Both the position numbers and the translations under genes were made by a program. Positions 9,441 through 17,160 of a stretch of DNA of 24,249 nt are shown here, piece by piece. Location: the NCBI RefSeq assembly GCF_002377945.1, contig NZ_DFQV01000006.1:2843-27091 (forward strand), in the 5' to 3' direction. The notes below the pieces were generated by a model. It worked only from the letters and a program-made list of their open reading frames with translations, was not told the origin of the DNA and made no database searches. How positions within the stretch are numbered: the stretch's first letter is position 1; each line of letters starts with the position of its first letter. This DNA comes from Psychrobacter sp. UBA3480 (GTDB lineage Bacteria; Pseudomonadota; Gammaproteobacteria; Pseudomonadales; Moraxellaceae).

Positions 9441-9479
9441 AGCCAGTACTGCATCGATTGAGTTGATGCGGTACTGGCT
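9441..9479 (-). terminator. Terminator-like hairpin after dnaB
   Basis: A 15-bp stem (one G-T pair) with a 9-base loop lies between the dnaB stop and the alr start. It is followed on the minus strand by TTTATAA. The stem is strong and the U-tract short. Confidence 0.65.
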
Positions 9480-9581
9480 ATTGTATTAAAACTGGTTATG
9501 TAAAATTATTCATTAACCTATAATTGAAACTGAGTCTATATAAGGCTTAGTCTTTGTCAGAATCAAATTTTATAAGGTTAA

Positions 9582-10985
9582 TTACTCATCATTCTCAAAA
9601 CTGACGCCTTGGTAGTACTCTGGCGTTAGATTGATAAAGCGGGTAAATTGACCTTCGAAGCCTAGACGAATAGTACCGATAGGGCCGTTACGTTGTTTAC
9701 CAATAATGATTTCCGCCACGCCTTTGTGGTCCGAGTTTTCATTATAAACCTCATCACGATAGATGAACATAATCAAATCGGCATCCTGCTCAATCGCACC
9801 AGATTCACGTAGATCTGACATGATAGGGCGTTTATTTGGACGGTTTTCTAGACTACGGTTAAGCTGTGACAATGCAATCACGGGACATTCAAGCTCACGT
9901 GCTAGTGCTTTTAGACTACGAGAAATCTCAGAAATCTCGCCAACACGGTTACCATCTAAGCTGGGTACTTTCATCAGCTGAAGATAATCGACTACGATAG
10001 CACCCAAGCGACCGTCATGGTTTTTGGCAATACGGCGGCAGCGAGAACGCATCTCAGACGGCGGTAGGGCGGTACTGTCATCAATATATAAATGCTTCGA
10101 TTGCAGATGTTGAATAGCGTTCATCATCTTTGCCCATTCATCTTCATTCATTTGCCCAGAACGCAGATGCGTCTGGTTAATCGCGCCCCATGAGGACAGC
10201 AGACGCATGACGATAGATTCGGCAGGCATCTCCATCGAAAATACGACGACTGGCAAATCTTCATTAAACAAGATCCCTTCTGCCAAGTTCATCGCAAAAG
10301 TGGTTTTACCCATCGAAGGACGCGCAGCAACAATAATCAAATCACCCGCTTGTAGACCTTGGGTTTTGTTATTCAGCTCGGCAAATGGCGTCTGCAAACC
10401 AATCATGCCATCGGGATTAGATTTTAGCTCTTGAATCTTATCGATAACATTGGTCAAGACAGAGGTAATACCAACAGGTCCGCGCTGTTCCGCGCGTTTA
10501 TTATGCTGCTCATTGATACTAAATATCTTACCTTCCACATTGTCTAGAATGTCGCTAACGCTTTGGTCTTTTGGATTATAGGCAAGCGTCAGCATGTCAT
10601 TACCAGTGGTAATCAGCTGGCGTAGGGTTGATAGTTCACGCACGCGCTGGGCGTAGGCAGTCAGGTTAAACAAAGTCGCAGGACTTTGGCTCAAAATATC
10701 AGCCAAATAACTGTCACCACCTGCACCTTTGAGTAATTTCTGCGCTTCTAACCAGTCGTGTACCATGACCGTGTCATAAGGCTCATTCACTGCCGCCAAA
10801 TGAGCAATGGCATCAAAAATGTATTGATGTCGCCCAGCATAAAAGTCATCTTTGGTGACAATATCGGCAATCTTGTCGTACGCCTCTTCGATACTCATCA
10901 AAGACGCGAGCAATGCCTTTTCAATATCAATATTGTGCGGCGGTGTCTGATTGAGTAAGTCGTCGGTTTTGTCGTTTTCTGCCAT
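9582..10985 (-). CDS. dnaB: Replicative DNA helicase DnaB
   Basis: DnaB is the hexameric 5'-3' helicase of the replication fork. The N-terminal domain spans about residues 15-120 (NIDIEKALLASLM…). A linker helix leads to the RecA-like domain with Walker A ARPSMGKT at 221-228 and Walker B AIVVDYLQLM. Further on are DLRESGAIEQDADLI and the arginine-finger region near KQRNGPIG. The length of 467 is very close to E. coli DnaB (471), and there is no intein. The 297-base spacer upstream, shared with divergent pdxA, is very AT-rich near pdxA and shows no other gene. Confidence 0.97.
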   Translation of the reverse strand: MAENDKTDDLLNQTPPHNIDIEKALLASLMSIEEAYDKIADIVTKDDFYAGRHQYIFDAIAHLAAVNEPYDTVMVHDWLEAQKLLKGAGGDSYLADILSQSPATLFNLTAYAQRVRELSTLRQLITTGNDMLTLAYNPKDQSVSDILDNVEGKIFSINEQHNKRAEQRGPVGITSVLTNVIDKIQELKSNPDGMIGLQTPFAELNNKTQGLQAGDLIIVAARPSMGKTTFAMNLAEGILFNEDLPVVVFSMEMPAESIVMRLLSSWGAINQTHLRSGQMNEDEWAKMMNAIQHLQSKHLYIDDSTALPPSEMRSRCRRIAKNHDGRLGAIVVDYLQLMKVPSLDGNRVGEISEISRSLKALARELECPVIALSQLNRSLENRPNKRPIMSDLRESGAIEQDADLIMFIYRDEVYNENSDHKGVAEIIIGKQRNGPIGTIRLGFEGQFTRFINLTPEYYQGVSFENDE

Positions 10986-11242
10986 GAGTGCCTAATGAGT
11001 TAAAATGGGTATGAAAAAGGATGTCGATGATAGAGCAATACAAACGTAGCGCGCCTCTACGATAGAAGTACCAAAACGCGGTCTCAGGTTTGTCTGTAAA
11101 TGCTACAATCAGATGCGAAAGTTTAACACATAATGTGGTTTTTTAGACTTGATAAAGCACTAAATCTGAAGTGATTGTTTTTTATGAAGTAAGAGATACC
11201 ATACAATATCTAAGTATAAAAATTTAGAACAATAATTATAAA

Positions 11243-11248
11243 TATAAT
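11243..11248 (+). promoter_or_regulatory. Possible -10 box of pdxA in the dnaB-pdxA spacer
   Basis: TATAAT lies 34 bases before the pdxA ATG in a very AT-rich tract. No good -35 box is present at the expected spacing, and in such AT-rich sequence a chance match is possible. Confidence 0.35.
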
Positions 11249-11282
11249 AAAATCAGTAATTTAAATAAAAAAGGCTATTGTT

Positions 11283-12383
11283 ATGACAGAAGAAAAACGC
11301 CCGCTATTAATCACCACAGGTGAGCCTGCGGGTATTGGCATGGACGTAGTACTAGGACTAGCAACAGAGAGTAAGTTGCAAGACTTTGCTCGGTCTATTT
11401 GGGTGACTGCTGATGCTAAAGCGATGCAAACTCGCGCGGAGGAATTGGTTGCAGCTAGCGTTCTCAAAAGCATACCTAGTTGGCATACTATCAATACAGA
11501 TATAAATGCCGATAACGTCGATGTTAACTTGGTAGATCAGATATCGCAGCAAGATATAGACGCTGATAGTGCTTTCATCCTACTGGATATTCCTTGTGCC
11601 GCACCAGTTGTCTGCGGGCAAATCAATATCGCTAACTCAGCGATGGTGGCTCAGCAATTAGATATTGCTCATAAACTGGCAATAAATAATACAGTCGCTG
11701 CCATCGTCACTGGGCCATTGCAAAAATCAGCGTTGATAGATGCTGGTATCAAGCTATTAGATGGCACCATGTTTAGTGGTCATACTGAATTTTTTATGCA
11801 GCAAAGCGATCGTAAAAAAGTCGTCATGATGCTGGCCAATCAAGCGATGAAAGTCGCGCTTGTCACTACGCATTTACCATTAAAGGACATCCCTGCTGCC
11901 ATCACCGCGGAGAACGTGCGCCAAACGGTACAAATTGTCATCGATGATATGCGAGAGAAGTTTGGTCTCACGCAGCCTCGTATCTTGGTTTGCGGCCTCA
12001 ATCCACATGCAGGCGAGGGCGGGCATTTGGGTATGGAAGAAATTGAAATTATCAATCCAGTACTCAACGAGTTTATCAATATGGGCGTCAATATTTCAGA
12101 GGCAATGCCAGCGGATACGTTATTTACTACCAGACATTTAGCAAACTGTGATGCGGTCATTGCCATGTATCACGACCAAGGATTGCCAGTATTAAAATCG
12201 CACGGTTTTGGCGATACGGTCAATCTAACCTTAGGCTTGCCTTATATTCGTACCTCTGTCGATCATGGTACGGCGTTAGACTTGGCAGGAAGCGGCGGTG
12301 CGAGTGCGACCAGTTTATATCAAGCACTAAATATGGCTAATGAGATGGCGGATAAGTCACTTATCGATGTACCTGCTGTATAA
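11283..12383 (+). CDS. pdxA: 4-hydroxythreonine-4-phosphate dehydrogenase PdxA
   Basis: PdxA oxidises 4-phosphohydroxy-L-threonine in the DXP-dependent route to pyridoxal phosphate. Motifs include TTGEPAGIG at 11-19, VTGPLQKSAL at about 142-151 and FSGHTEFF at 164-171. The three metal-binding histidines fall at about H167 (SGHTEF), H242 (NPHAGEGG) and H297 (YHDQG). The ending GLPYIRTSVDHGTALDLAGSG is highly conserved. At 366 residues it is longer than E. coli PdxA (329), owing mainly to a segment around residues 60-100. It would normally be followed by rsmA, but foreign DNA intervenes here. The 161 bases after the stop show only weak hairpins. Confidence 0.95.
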   Translation: MTEEKRPLLITTGEPAGIGMDVVLGLATESKLQDFARSIWVTADAKAMQTRAEELVAASVLKSIPSWHTINTDINADNVDVNLVDQISQQDIDADSAFILLDIPCAAPVVCGQINIANSAMVAQQLDIAHKLAINNTVAAIVTGPLQKSALIDAGIKLLDGTMFSGHTEFFMQQSDRKKVVMMLANQAMKVALVTTHLPLKDIPAAITAENVRQTVQIVIDDMREKFGLTQPRILVCGLNPHAGEGGHLGMEEIEIINPVLNEFINMGVNISEAMPADTLFTTRHLANCDAVIAMYHDQGLPVLKSHGFGDTVNLTLGLPYIRTSVDHGTALDLAGSGGASATSLYQALNMANEMADKSLIDVPAV

Positions 12384-12544
12384 GTCAGTGCTTATAGATA
12401 TTTTTCACATAGTACTTAATAATTTTATTATCAGTAATGCCTACCTAAAAAGGCAGCCGCTTAAGACGATTTAGTAAAGTTTTTATCGTGTATGACAGGC
12501 AGCATCTGTCTTAAACACAGGCCCGCAAGCCTAGGGTCAGGAGC

Positions 12545-13324
12545 CTAAGCTTGTCTGGTTACGGATACCGATTGGTTGATGAGCTCCATGGATCCGAACG
12601 AGGTTAAGAACGCGACGTTGGACGCATCGGACCCAACACCGATGCGGGCCATTGTGTCGGCACCTGCCATGCCAGTCGGATCAATGAGGTGCCAGCTCCC
12701 TTCAAGATAGACCTCGGCCACGGCATGAAAGTCTTGTGGTGTCACATCGGGCGCATAAACGCTCACAAACCTAGCTGGTATCGACGACGCGCGCGCTAGT
12801 GTTACGAGAACATGCGCAAAGTCGCGGCATACGCCCTGACGTTGAGCAAAGCTGTCGAGCGCGGTGGTTTGTGCATGGCTCGATCCGGGTACATAGCTAA
12901 ATGCCGACTCGATCCAGTCGCGCATTGCGGCAATCCGTGCGCCGCCAGTGAGATCGCCAAACTCGGCGTCCACGAAGGCATGGAACTGTTCTGACGGGCA
13001 ATAGTGAGACGGCATTAAATGCCTGATCGTCTCTCCGGGCAAAAGATGCAAGGGCGTTTGGGACAGTGCCGATATGTCTAAGGCAGGACGGTCAACGGCG
13101 ATTTCTGCGAGATAAGTGCAGCTAAAATCCCCTTCGGCATGAATCCAAATCCGCTCTCCTATGCCATCATCGGCGGTAACCCGTGAAAAATGCGCAACGT
13201 CTGATGTCCAAATCTCGGCTGACCGTACCCGTTGATCCGCAAGATCGGCAGCTTCAATCTGAAGCAAAAGATCCATTGGCTCTGAGAGTCGATAATGGAG
13301 GGTGACGTTAAGTTTCAGGATCAT
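12545..13324 (-). CDS. Transglutaminase-like cysteine peptidase family protein, probably acquired
   Basis: An N-terminal beta-rich domain at residues 1-120 is followed by a transglutaminase core. The core has the catalytic Cys in GVCRDFAH (C166), His in FHAVAEVYL (H200) and Asp in LIDPTG (D215). There is no signal peptide, so it is probably cytoplasmic. Such proteins hydrolyse or crosslink amide bonds, but the substrate is unknown. Base use is visibly GC-richer than every neighbour, with many GCG, GCC, CGC and GAC codons. The closest relatives I would expect are alpha-proteobacterial, so transfer is likely. An AGGGA ribosome site precedes the ATG at 13324. An IS3-family remnant abuts its upstream side and may have displaced its native promoter. 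Confidence 0.85.
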   Translation of the reverse strand: MILKLNVTLHYRLSEPMDLLLQIEAADLADQRVRSAEIWTSDVAHFSRVTADDGIGERIWIHAEGDFSCTYLAEIAVDRPALDISALSQTPLHLLPGETIRHLMPSHYCPSEQFHAFVDAEFGDLTGGARIAAMRDWIESAFSYVPGSSHAQTTALDSFAQRQGVCRDFAHVLVTLARASSIPARFVSVYAPDVTPQDFHAVAEVYLEGSWHLIDPTGMAGADTMARIGVGSDASNVAFLTSFGSMELINQSVSVTRQA

Positions 13325-13375
13325 ATGTGAGTTCCCTAAGGGTATTTATCTGGCGGGCTGACGATCGCGTAGGGC

Positions 13376-13616
13376 TAAACTGCCTCGACCATATCAGAGA
13401 CTGGCTTACTTTACTGGAGTCAGACAGCAATGCCTGACAGGGTTAAATTATCATAATAGCGCTTTTCAAACTCAAAAGGTGAAACATAACCAATTGCGTT
13501 ATGCAGTGGGGCTTTATTAAACCCAAGAAGCGTTAAAAATCGTTTAATTATCGATTTAGTTTTACGCCGCAATCGTTATGATGTCGCCATCTTTGGACCT
13601 GTTTCTGTCTGCTAGC
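13376..13616 (-). mobile_element. IS3-family remnant (copy B), right end and degraded transposase C-terminus
   Basis: On the minus strand a decayed OrfB tail reads LHNAIGYVSPFEFEKRYYDN and stops at 13420-13422. Further upstream, LADRNRSKDG and a corrupted HSDRG-like region can be traced to about 13616, with frame breaks between. The outer end, TAAACTGCCTCGACCATATC at 13376, matches the right end of copy A at 16180 in opposite orientation. The left half of the element and most of the transposase are missing, so it cannot move by itself. Confidence 0.8.
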
Positions 13617-13758
13617 ACTTGATTTGACGCTACTATTTAGCATAGTCAGAGTTTATATTATATGAATGTAGAGGTAAAAAGTTACCGGGCCGGTTACTCG
13701 AAAGCATGGCTCGTCTATCGATAATAATTATTCAAAAACACAGCCTAATTATGAGCTG

Positions 13759-13767
13759 TGGTATAAT
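13759..13767 (+). promoter_or_regulatory. Extended -10 promoter of rsmA
   Basis: TGGTATAAT is a full extended -10 element, 77 bases before the rsmA start. It lies right after a small CACAGC/GCTGTG hairpin and has no clear -35 box, as expected for this promoter type. Confidence 0.6.
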
Positions 13768-13844
13768 TCACCATTATAAAGTCAGTATATCGCTGCCATT
13801 ACATTATCATCGCCCATTTATCTTTTATACATTAAGACTCTTTT

Positions 13845-14708
13845 ATGTCCAAAACTTCATTTGATGCTCAAACTATTTCTAACAGCTTACGTGCTGCCAA
13901 ACATCAGCCGCGTAAGCGCTTTGGCCAAAATTTCTTGCATGATACTAGCGTCATTCGCGAAATCGTCGAAAGTATTCGTCTAGAGCGCGATGACAATTTG
14001 ATCGAGATTGGGCCTGGTATGGGCGCATTGAGCGAGCCGTTATTGGCAGAAGTGGATGCAATGACAGTGGTGGAGCTAGATCGTGATTTGGCAGATAGCT
14101 TGCGTATTCGTATCGGTGCCAATAGCCATCCAAACTTTGAGATTATCAAAGACAATGCGATGCATGTGGACTACCGTGAGCTATATAGTGAAGAGCGCGG
14201 TAAGCTGCGCGTAGTGGGCAACCTACCGTATAACATCTCAACGCCTATCTTATTTCATCTGCTTAGCTATGCCGATGTGATTCAAGACATGCATTTTATG
14301 TTGCAAAAAGAAGTGGTCGAGCGTATCACAGCCGACGTGGGTAGCAAGACTTATGGCCGCTTGTCGGTCATTATGCAATATCACTGTGATACAGATTACT
14401 TGCTGACCGTTCCTCGCGGTGCGTTTAATCCACCACCCAAGGTGACCAGTGCTGTCTTCCGCCTGACACCGCATATCAACAAACCAGTAGTCGCAAATGA
14501 TGAAGAGCACTTTGCTATTGTCGTGCGTGAGACTTTCAACCATCGTCGCAAGACGCTACGTGCTATCTTCAAAAAATCAACGTTGCTACCGACATTGAGC
14601 GAAGACGATTTTGAGGCTTGTGGTATTGATCCGCAGGCACGACCTGAGACATTAAGCGTCACAGACTTTGTGAACCTAAGCAATCATTCACAACAGCTAG
14701 ACGTATAA
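13845..14708 (+). CDS. rsmA: 16S rRNA dimethyladenosine transferase RsmA (KsgA)
   Basis: RsmA dimethylates two adjacent adenines (A1518 and A1519 in E. coli numbering) near the 3' end of 16S rRNA during 30S assembly. The N-terminal [11 protein letters not shown] is at 23-33. The SAM-binding [11 protein letters not shown] is at 53-63, and the catalytic motif NLPYNIS at 126-132. The C-terminal domain has the usual FNHRRKTLR. The length of 287 residues is slightly more than E. coli (273). The ribosome site is weak. In many relatives this gene directly follows pdxA; here a transglutaminase gene and an IS remnant separate them, and the gene has its own promoter. Confidence 0.96.
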   Translation: MSKTSFDAQTISNSLRAAKHQPRKRFGQNFLHDTSVIREIVESIRLERDDNLIEIGPGMGALSEPLLAEVDAMTVVELDRDLADSLRIRIGANSHPNFEIIKDNAMHVDYRELYSEERGKLRVVGNLPYNISTPILFHLLSYADVIQDMHFMLQKEVVERITADVGSKTYGRLSVIMQYHCDTDYLLTVPRGAFNPPPKVTSAVFRLTPHINKPVVANDEEHFAIVVRETFNHRRKTLRAIFKKSTLLPTLSEDDFEACGIDPQARPETLSVTDFVNLSNHSQQLDV

Positions 14709-14738
14709 TGTATTTTTGATACATAAAAGCATGCTACT

Positions 14739-14766
14739 AACCGTCAATTATAATGGCGGTTTTTTA
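14739..14766 (+). terminator. Intrinsic terminator of rsmA
   Basis: An 8-bp stem AACCGTCA/TGGCGGTT (one T-G pair) with a 7-base loop leads straight into T6. It starts about 30 bases after the rsmA stop and separates rsmA from apaH. Confidence 0.8.
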
Positions 14767-14849
14767 TGCTTTATTTTTATGACTAGTACTTAAGTATTTA
14801 TTTCTTATCGAGCTGTCTTTAACTATCGTATTTAAATCGTTGAGGTGTT

Positions 14850-15686
14850 ATGAGTTTTCGCCATCAGTATGTTATCGGTGACTTACAGGGTTGCTATGCT
14901 GCATATCTACAATTGCTAAAGACACTGGATTTCGATCCTGCCCAAGACAAGTTATGGTTTGCTGGTGATTTGGTAGCACGCGGCGAGGACTCATTGAACA
15001 CGCTGCGTCATGTCAAAGTGTTGTGTGAGCAAGGCGCTGCGGCAACGGTATTGGGCAATCATGATCTTAATTTGATAGCAGTCTGGCGCGGGGCCGCCAA
15101 GCTTAAAAATAAAGACAAAACGGCACCTATCTTTGCTGCGGATGACTGTGATGAGTTGCTCGAATGGTTACGTAGGCAGCCGATATTAGCCTATCCTGAT
15201 GAGCACACGGTGCTAGTACATGCAGGGATTCCACCGCATTGGAGTATTGAAGCCGCTGCAGGATACGCACAGCAATTAGAAGCTCAGCTGCAAAGTAATT
15301 TGAATCAGCTCGATCAATTGCTGCCGAATCTATATAGCAAAGAAGCGGATGAATGGCATGCAGGTATCGAAGGGTTTATTAAGATGCGGGCGATTGCTAA
15401 TTACTTTACGCGTATGCGCTTGTGTAAGCAAGATGGGTCGCTTGAGTTTAGCTTTTCAGCAGGCTTAGATGAAGCTATGCCAACCGATTTTTCGCCTTGG
15501 TTTGAGTGGCAAGTACCGCGCACTCGTAAGATACTATTCGGTCATTGGGCTGCGCTAAAAGGAGAGATTGATTTGCCACATGCGCGCGCACTCGACGGTG
15601 GCTGCGTGTGGGGTAATTATCTATTGGCTTATAGATTGGGTGACGGCAAGGTAATAACCTCAAGCGCACAGTGTCTGAGCCCATAA
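14850..15686 (+). CDS. apaH: Symmetrical bis(5'-nucleosyl)-tetraphosphatase ApaH
   Basis: ApaH cleaves Ap4A symmetrically to two ADP and also removes Np4 caps from RNA in E. coli. It is a PPP-family metallophosphatase. The three metal motifs are GDLQGC at 10-15, GDLVARGEDS at 39-48 and GNHD at 69-72, with VLVHAGIPPHW and FGHWAALKG later. The length of 278 matches the family. A good GAGGT ribosome site precedes the ATG. The apaG gene that often lies between rsmA and apaH is absent. Downstream come short repeats and an IS3-family remnant. Confidence 0.95.
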   Translation: MSFRHQYVIGDLQGCYAAYLQLLKTLDFDPAQDKLWFAGDLVARGEDSLNTLRHVKVLCEQGAAATVLGNHDLNLIAVWRGAAKLKNKDKTAPIFAADDCDELLEWLRRQPILAYPDEHTVLVHAGIPPHWSIEAAAGYAQQLEAQLQSNLNQLDQLLPNLYSKEADEWHAGIEGFIKMRAIANYFTRMRLCKQDGSLEFSFSAGLDEAMPTDFSPWFEWQVPRTRKILFGHWAALKGEIDLPHARALDGGCVWGNYLLAYRLGDGKVITSSAQCLSP

Positions 15687-15726
15687 AGAGAGTTATAAGT
15701 GTCTTAATATACAAGGCTAAATAAAT

Positions 15727-15782
15727 AGTCTGTTATAAGTAGTTCCATTATACCAGTCTGTTTTAAGTAGTCTGTTAATAGA
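15727..15782 (+). repeat. Degenerate 14-bp tandem repeats downstream of apaH
   Basis: Four units in register at 14-base spacing: AGTCTGTTATAAGT, AGTTCCATTATACC, AGTCTGTTTTAAGT and AGTCTGTTAATAGA. Units 1, 3 and 4 begin with the identical AGTCTGTT; unit 2 is poorly conserved. The last unit also contains AGTCT/AGACT as a small inverted repeat. They lie between apaH and the IS3 remnant and may be part of the IS left region or an older element. Confidence 0.6.
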
Positions 15783-15796
15783 CTTAAAGGGTGAAA

Positions 15797-16180
15797 TAAC
15801 TGGTTTCGTTGGGGTATACTGCGTTTATTATAGATGTGTTTGTCCGTATTATTGTTGGCTGGAAGGTGTCTAATCGTATGAACATCGATATGGTGATGGC
15901 AGCGTTAAATCAAGCCATTGCAGACAGAAACAACCCAAAAGACGTTATTCATCGTAGTGATAGAGGCGTTCAGTATTTATCTATTCGTTATACTGATAAG
16001 ATGGCTGATTCTGGCGCTATTACCTTTGTTGGAACGCGGGTAATTCATATGATAATGCATAGTACGATTGGTTATGTATCACTTTTTGAGTTTGAAAAGC
16101 AATATTATGATAGTCTTAATGAGTCAGGCAAAGTTGCCTGACTCAAATAAAACGCTCTCCGATATAGTCGGGGCGGTTCA
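15797..16180 (+). mobile_element. IS3-family remnant (copy A), internally deleted transposase and right end
   Basis: The readable protein at 15809-16141 contains GYTAFIIDVF, GWKVSNRM and HRSDRGVQYLSIRYTDK, the second catalytic Asp region of an IS3 OrfB. After GAITFVGT the frame is lost: the bases at about 16037-16057 read GNSYDNA (the region preceding the catalytic Glu) in another frame. They join directly to the C-terminus IGYVSLFEFEKQYYDS. So the segment with the catalytic Glu is deleted and the gene is dead. The first Asp region is also missing. The right terminal repeat ends GGGGCGGTTCA at 16180, the typical IS3 end. The left end is not found. Confidence 0.85.
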
Positions 16181-16200
16181 GATAGCCAACTGGTTTAATA

Positions 16201-16443
16201 TTATTCCGGTATATATGGGGTTAAAAAACGCACTAAGGCAGTGATTATTAAGAGTATTAGAAGAAGGTGTTGATATTTTATAAATCGTTCTGGGATAAAT
16301 AAACACAGCACAGATACTATAAAAATTCCTATAATTTCAATCAAATTAGATAGACTTTGAGAGCCAAATCCTAGCCCAGTTAATACGACCCACAAAAATG
16401 ATGGTAAGAATACTAGGCTAAATTTTTTCAATGGTTTATTCAT
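16201..16443 (-). CDS. Small hypothetical membrane protein
   Basis: An 80-residue protein with a basic N-terminus (MNKPLKKF) and about three hydrophobic segments: residues 8-28, 31-49 and 57-75. No motif is recognisable. The ATG lies 16 bases after the stop of the lipoprotein gene on the same strand, so the two are probably co-transcribed. Its stop lies close to the end of IS copy A. Confidence 0.6.
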   Translation of the reverse strand: MNKPLKKFSLVFLPSFLWVVLTGLGFGSQSLSNLIEIIGIFIVSVLCLFIPERFIKYQHLLLILLIITALVRFLTPYIPE

Positions 16444-16459
16444 AGGTTAGGCTTATCTT

Positions 16460-16906
16460 CTATGTGGGCGCAATTTCTATTGCACCGGCAACGGCACAAC
16501 CCTGATATACTTCGCCTGCGTAAGTTAATATTGCAGTAAGTTCATTTTGATAGCCATTGTCATCGATACAAAGGTTATTTTTTATATTCACAACAATAGG
16601 CTGTCCATTGATAGTACTCGCGTATTCGACACCTTCAGTATTGACAGAACCAGAACCCACCACGATAACTGTTGCTGTCGTTGGCTTTAAGAAATTCGCC
16701 TCTATACTTAGCTCATTTCCTTCAATCACTATTCGCCAAATTTTTTCTTTAGCGGTGTTTCCAAAAGCAGTAAATGCCGCTGACGCTACCGGCACTTCTA
16801 TTGTAGGCTGCTTACTCAGATCCGTGGTGTCGGCACGATGGTTATTACAAGCCACTAGAGCTAAGCTGCTCGTTAAGCACATTGTCGTTAGAAGCAAAGA
16901 ACGCAT
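16460..16906 (-). CDS. Lipoprotein resembling the COG3650 family
   Basis: The signal peptide ends in the lipobox LVAC, so the mature protein should start at C20 and be lipid-anchored, probably in the outer membrane. The 128-residue mature part has the pattern FGNTAKEKIWRIVIEGNELSIEA. Two conserved cysteines follow, in CIDDN and in VYQGCAVAG, which may form a disulfide. This order (F-G-x-x-W-x-x-x-x-x-x, C-x-D, Y-x-G-C) resembles COG3650/HslJ-neighbour periplasmic proteins of unknown function. The ATG at 16906 has an AAAGGA ribosome site. A hairpin lies in its leader. Confidence 0.72.
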   Translation of the reverse strand: MRSLLLTTMCLTSSLALVACNNHRADTTDLSKQPTIEVPVASAAFTAFGNTAKEKIWRIVIEGNELSIEANFLKPTTATVIVVGSGSVNTEGVEYASTINGQPIVVNIKNNLCIDDNGYQNELTAILTYAGEVYQGCAVAGAIEIAPT

Positions 16907-16927
16907 AATTTTTCCTTTAAATATAAT

Positions 16928-16959
16928 AAGAGAACACCACTATTTAGCAGTGTTCTCTT
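16928..16959. repeat. 10-bp stem hairpin in the leader of the lipoprotein gene
   Basis: A perfect stem AAGAGAACAC/GTGTTCTCTT with a 12-base loop sits 22 bases before the lipoprotein start. On the plus strand it is followed by TTGTTT, like a terminator, but no plus-strand gene ends here. It may be a leader structure of the minus-strand gene or a leftover terminator. Confidence 0.6.
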
Positions 16960-17070
16960 TGTTTACGTGATGAAATTCAGGTTTTTACTACCATAGGTAG
17001 GTTTACGGTAGAACTAGAAGTTAGGGTCGTTACAGGTGGCCTTATTCAGTAACTTACCAACGCACTCTCT

Positions 17071-17089
17071 ATATTAGTAATACTAATAT
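17071..17089. promoter_or_regulatory. Perfect 19-bp palindrome upstream of pliG (candidate operator)
   Basis: ATATTAGTA-A-TACTAATAT has nine-base perfect arms around one central base. It is centred about 81 bases before the pliG start. A TTGACA box occurs at 17106-17111 and TAAAAT at 17125-17130, but their 13-base spacing is too short for one promoter, so the exact promoter is unclear. The palindrome fits a dimeric repressor or activator site. Confidence 0.5.
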
Positions 17090-17160
17090 AACATATCTAT
17101 AAAGGTTGACAGTGTGCAGTAAGATAAAATCGTTTTTTTTACTTTTTGAGTGTTTAAAAT

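Noticed and set aside
9404..9454. Longer alanine racemase start at 9454
   Set aside because: The extra 17 codons fall in the dnaB terminator hairpin and lack family similarity; the ATG at 9403 has a good ribosome site.
12438..12510. Hairpins TGCCT/AGGCA and GACAG/CTGTC after pdxA as terminators
   Set aside because: Stems are only five base pairs and no T-tract follows either one.
15809..16141. Intact small transposase gene
   Set aside because: The open frame is a fusion after deletion of the catalytic Glu segment and lacks the first Asp region and the left IS end.
16557..16970. 137-codon plus-strand open frame
   Set aside because: It lies antisense to the lipoprotein gene, which has a signal peptide, lipobox and ribosome site. 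The plus-strand frame has no recognisable protein features.
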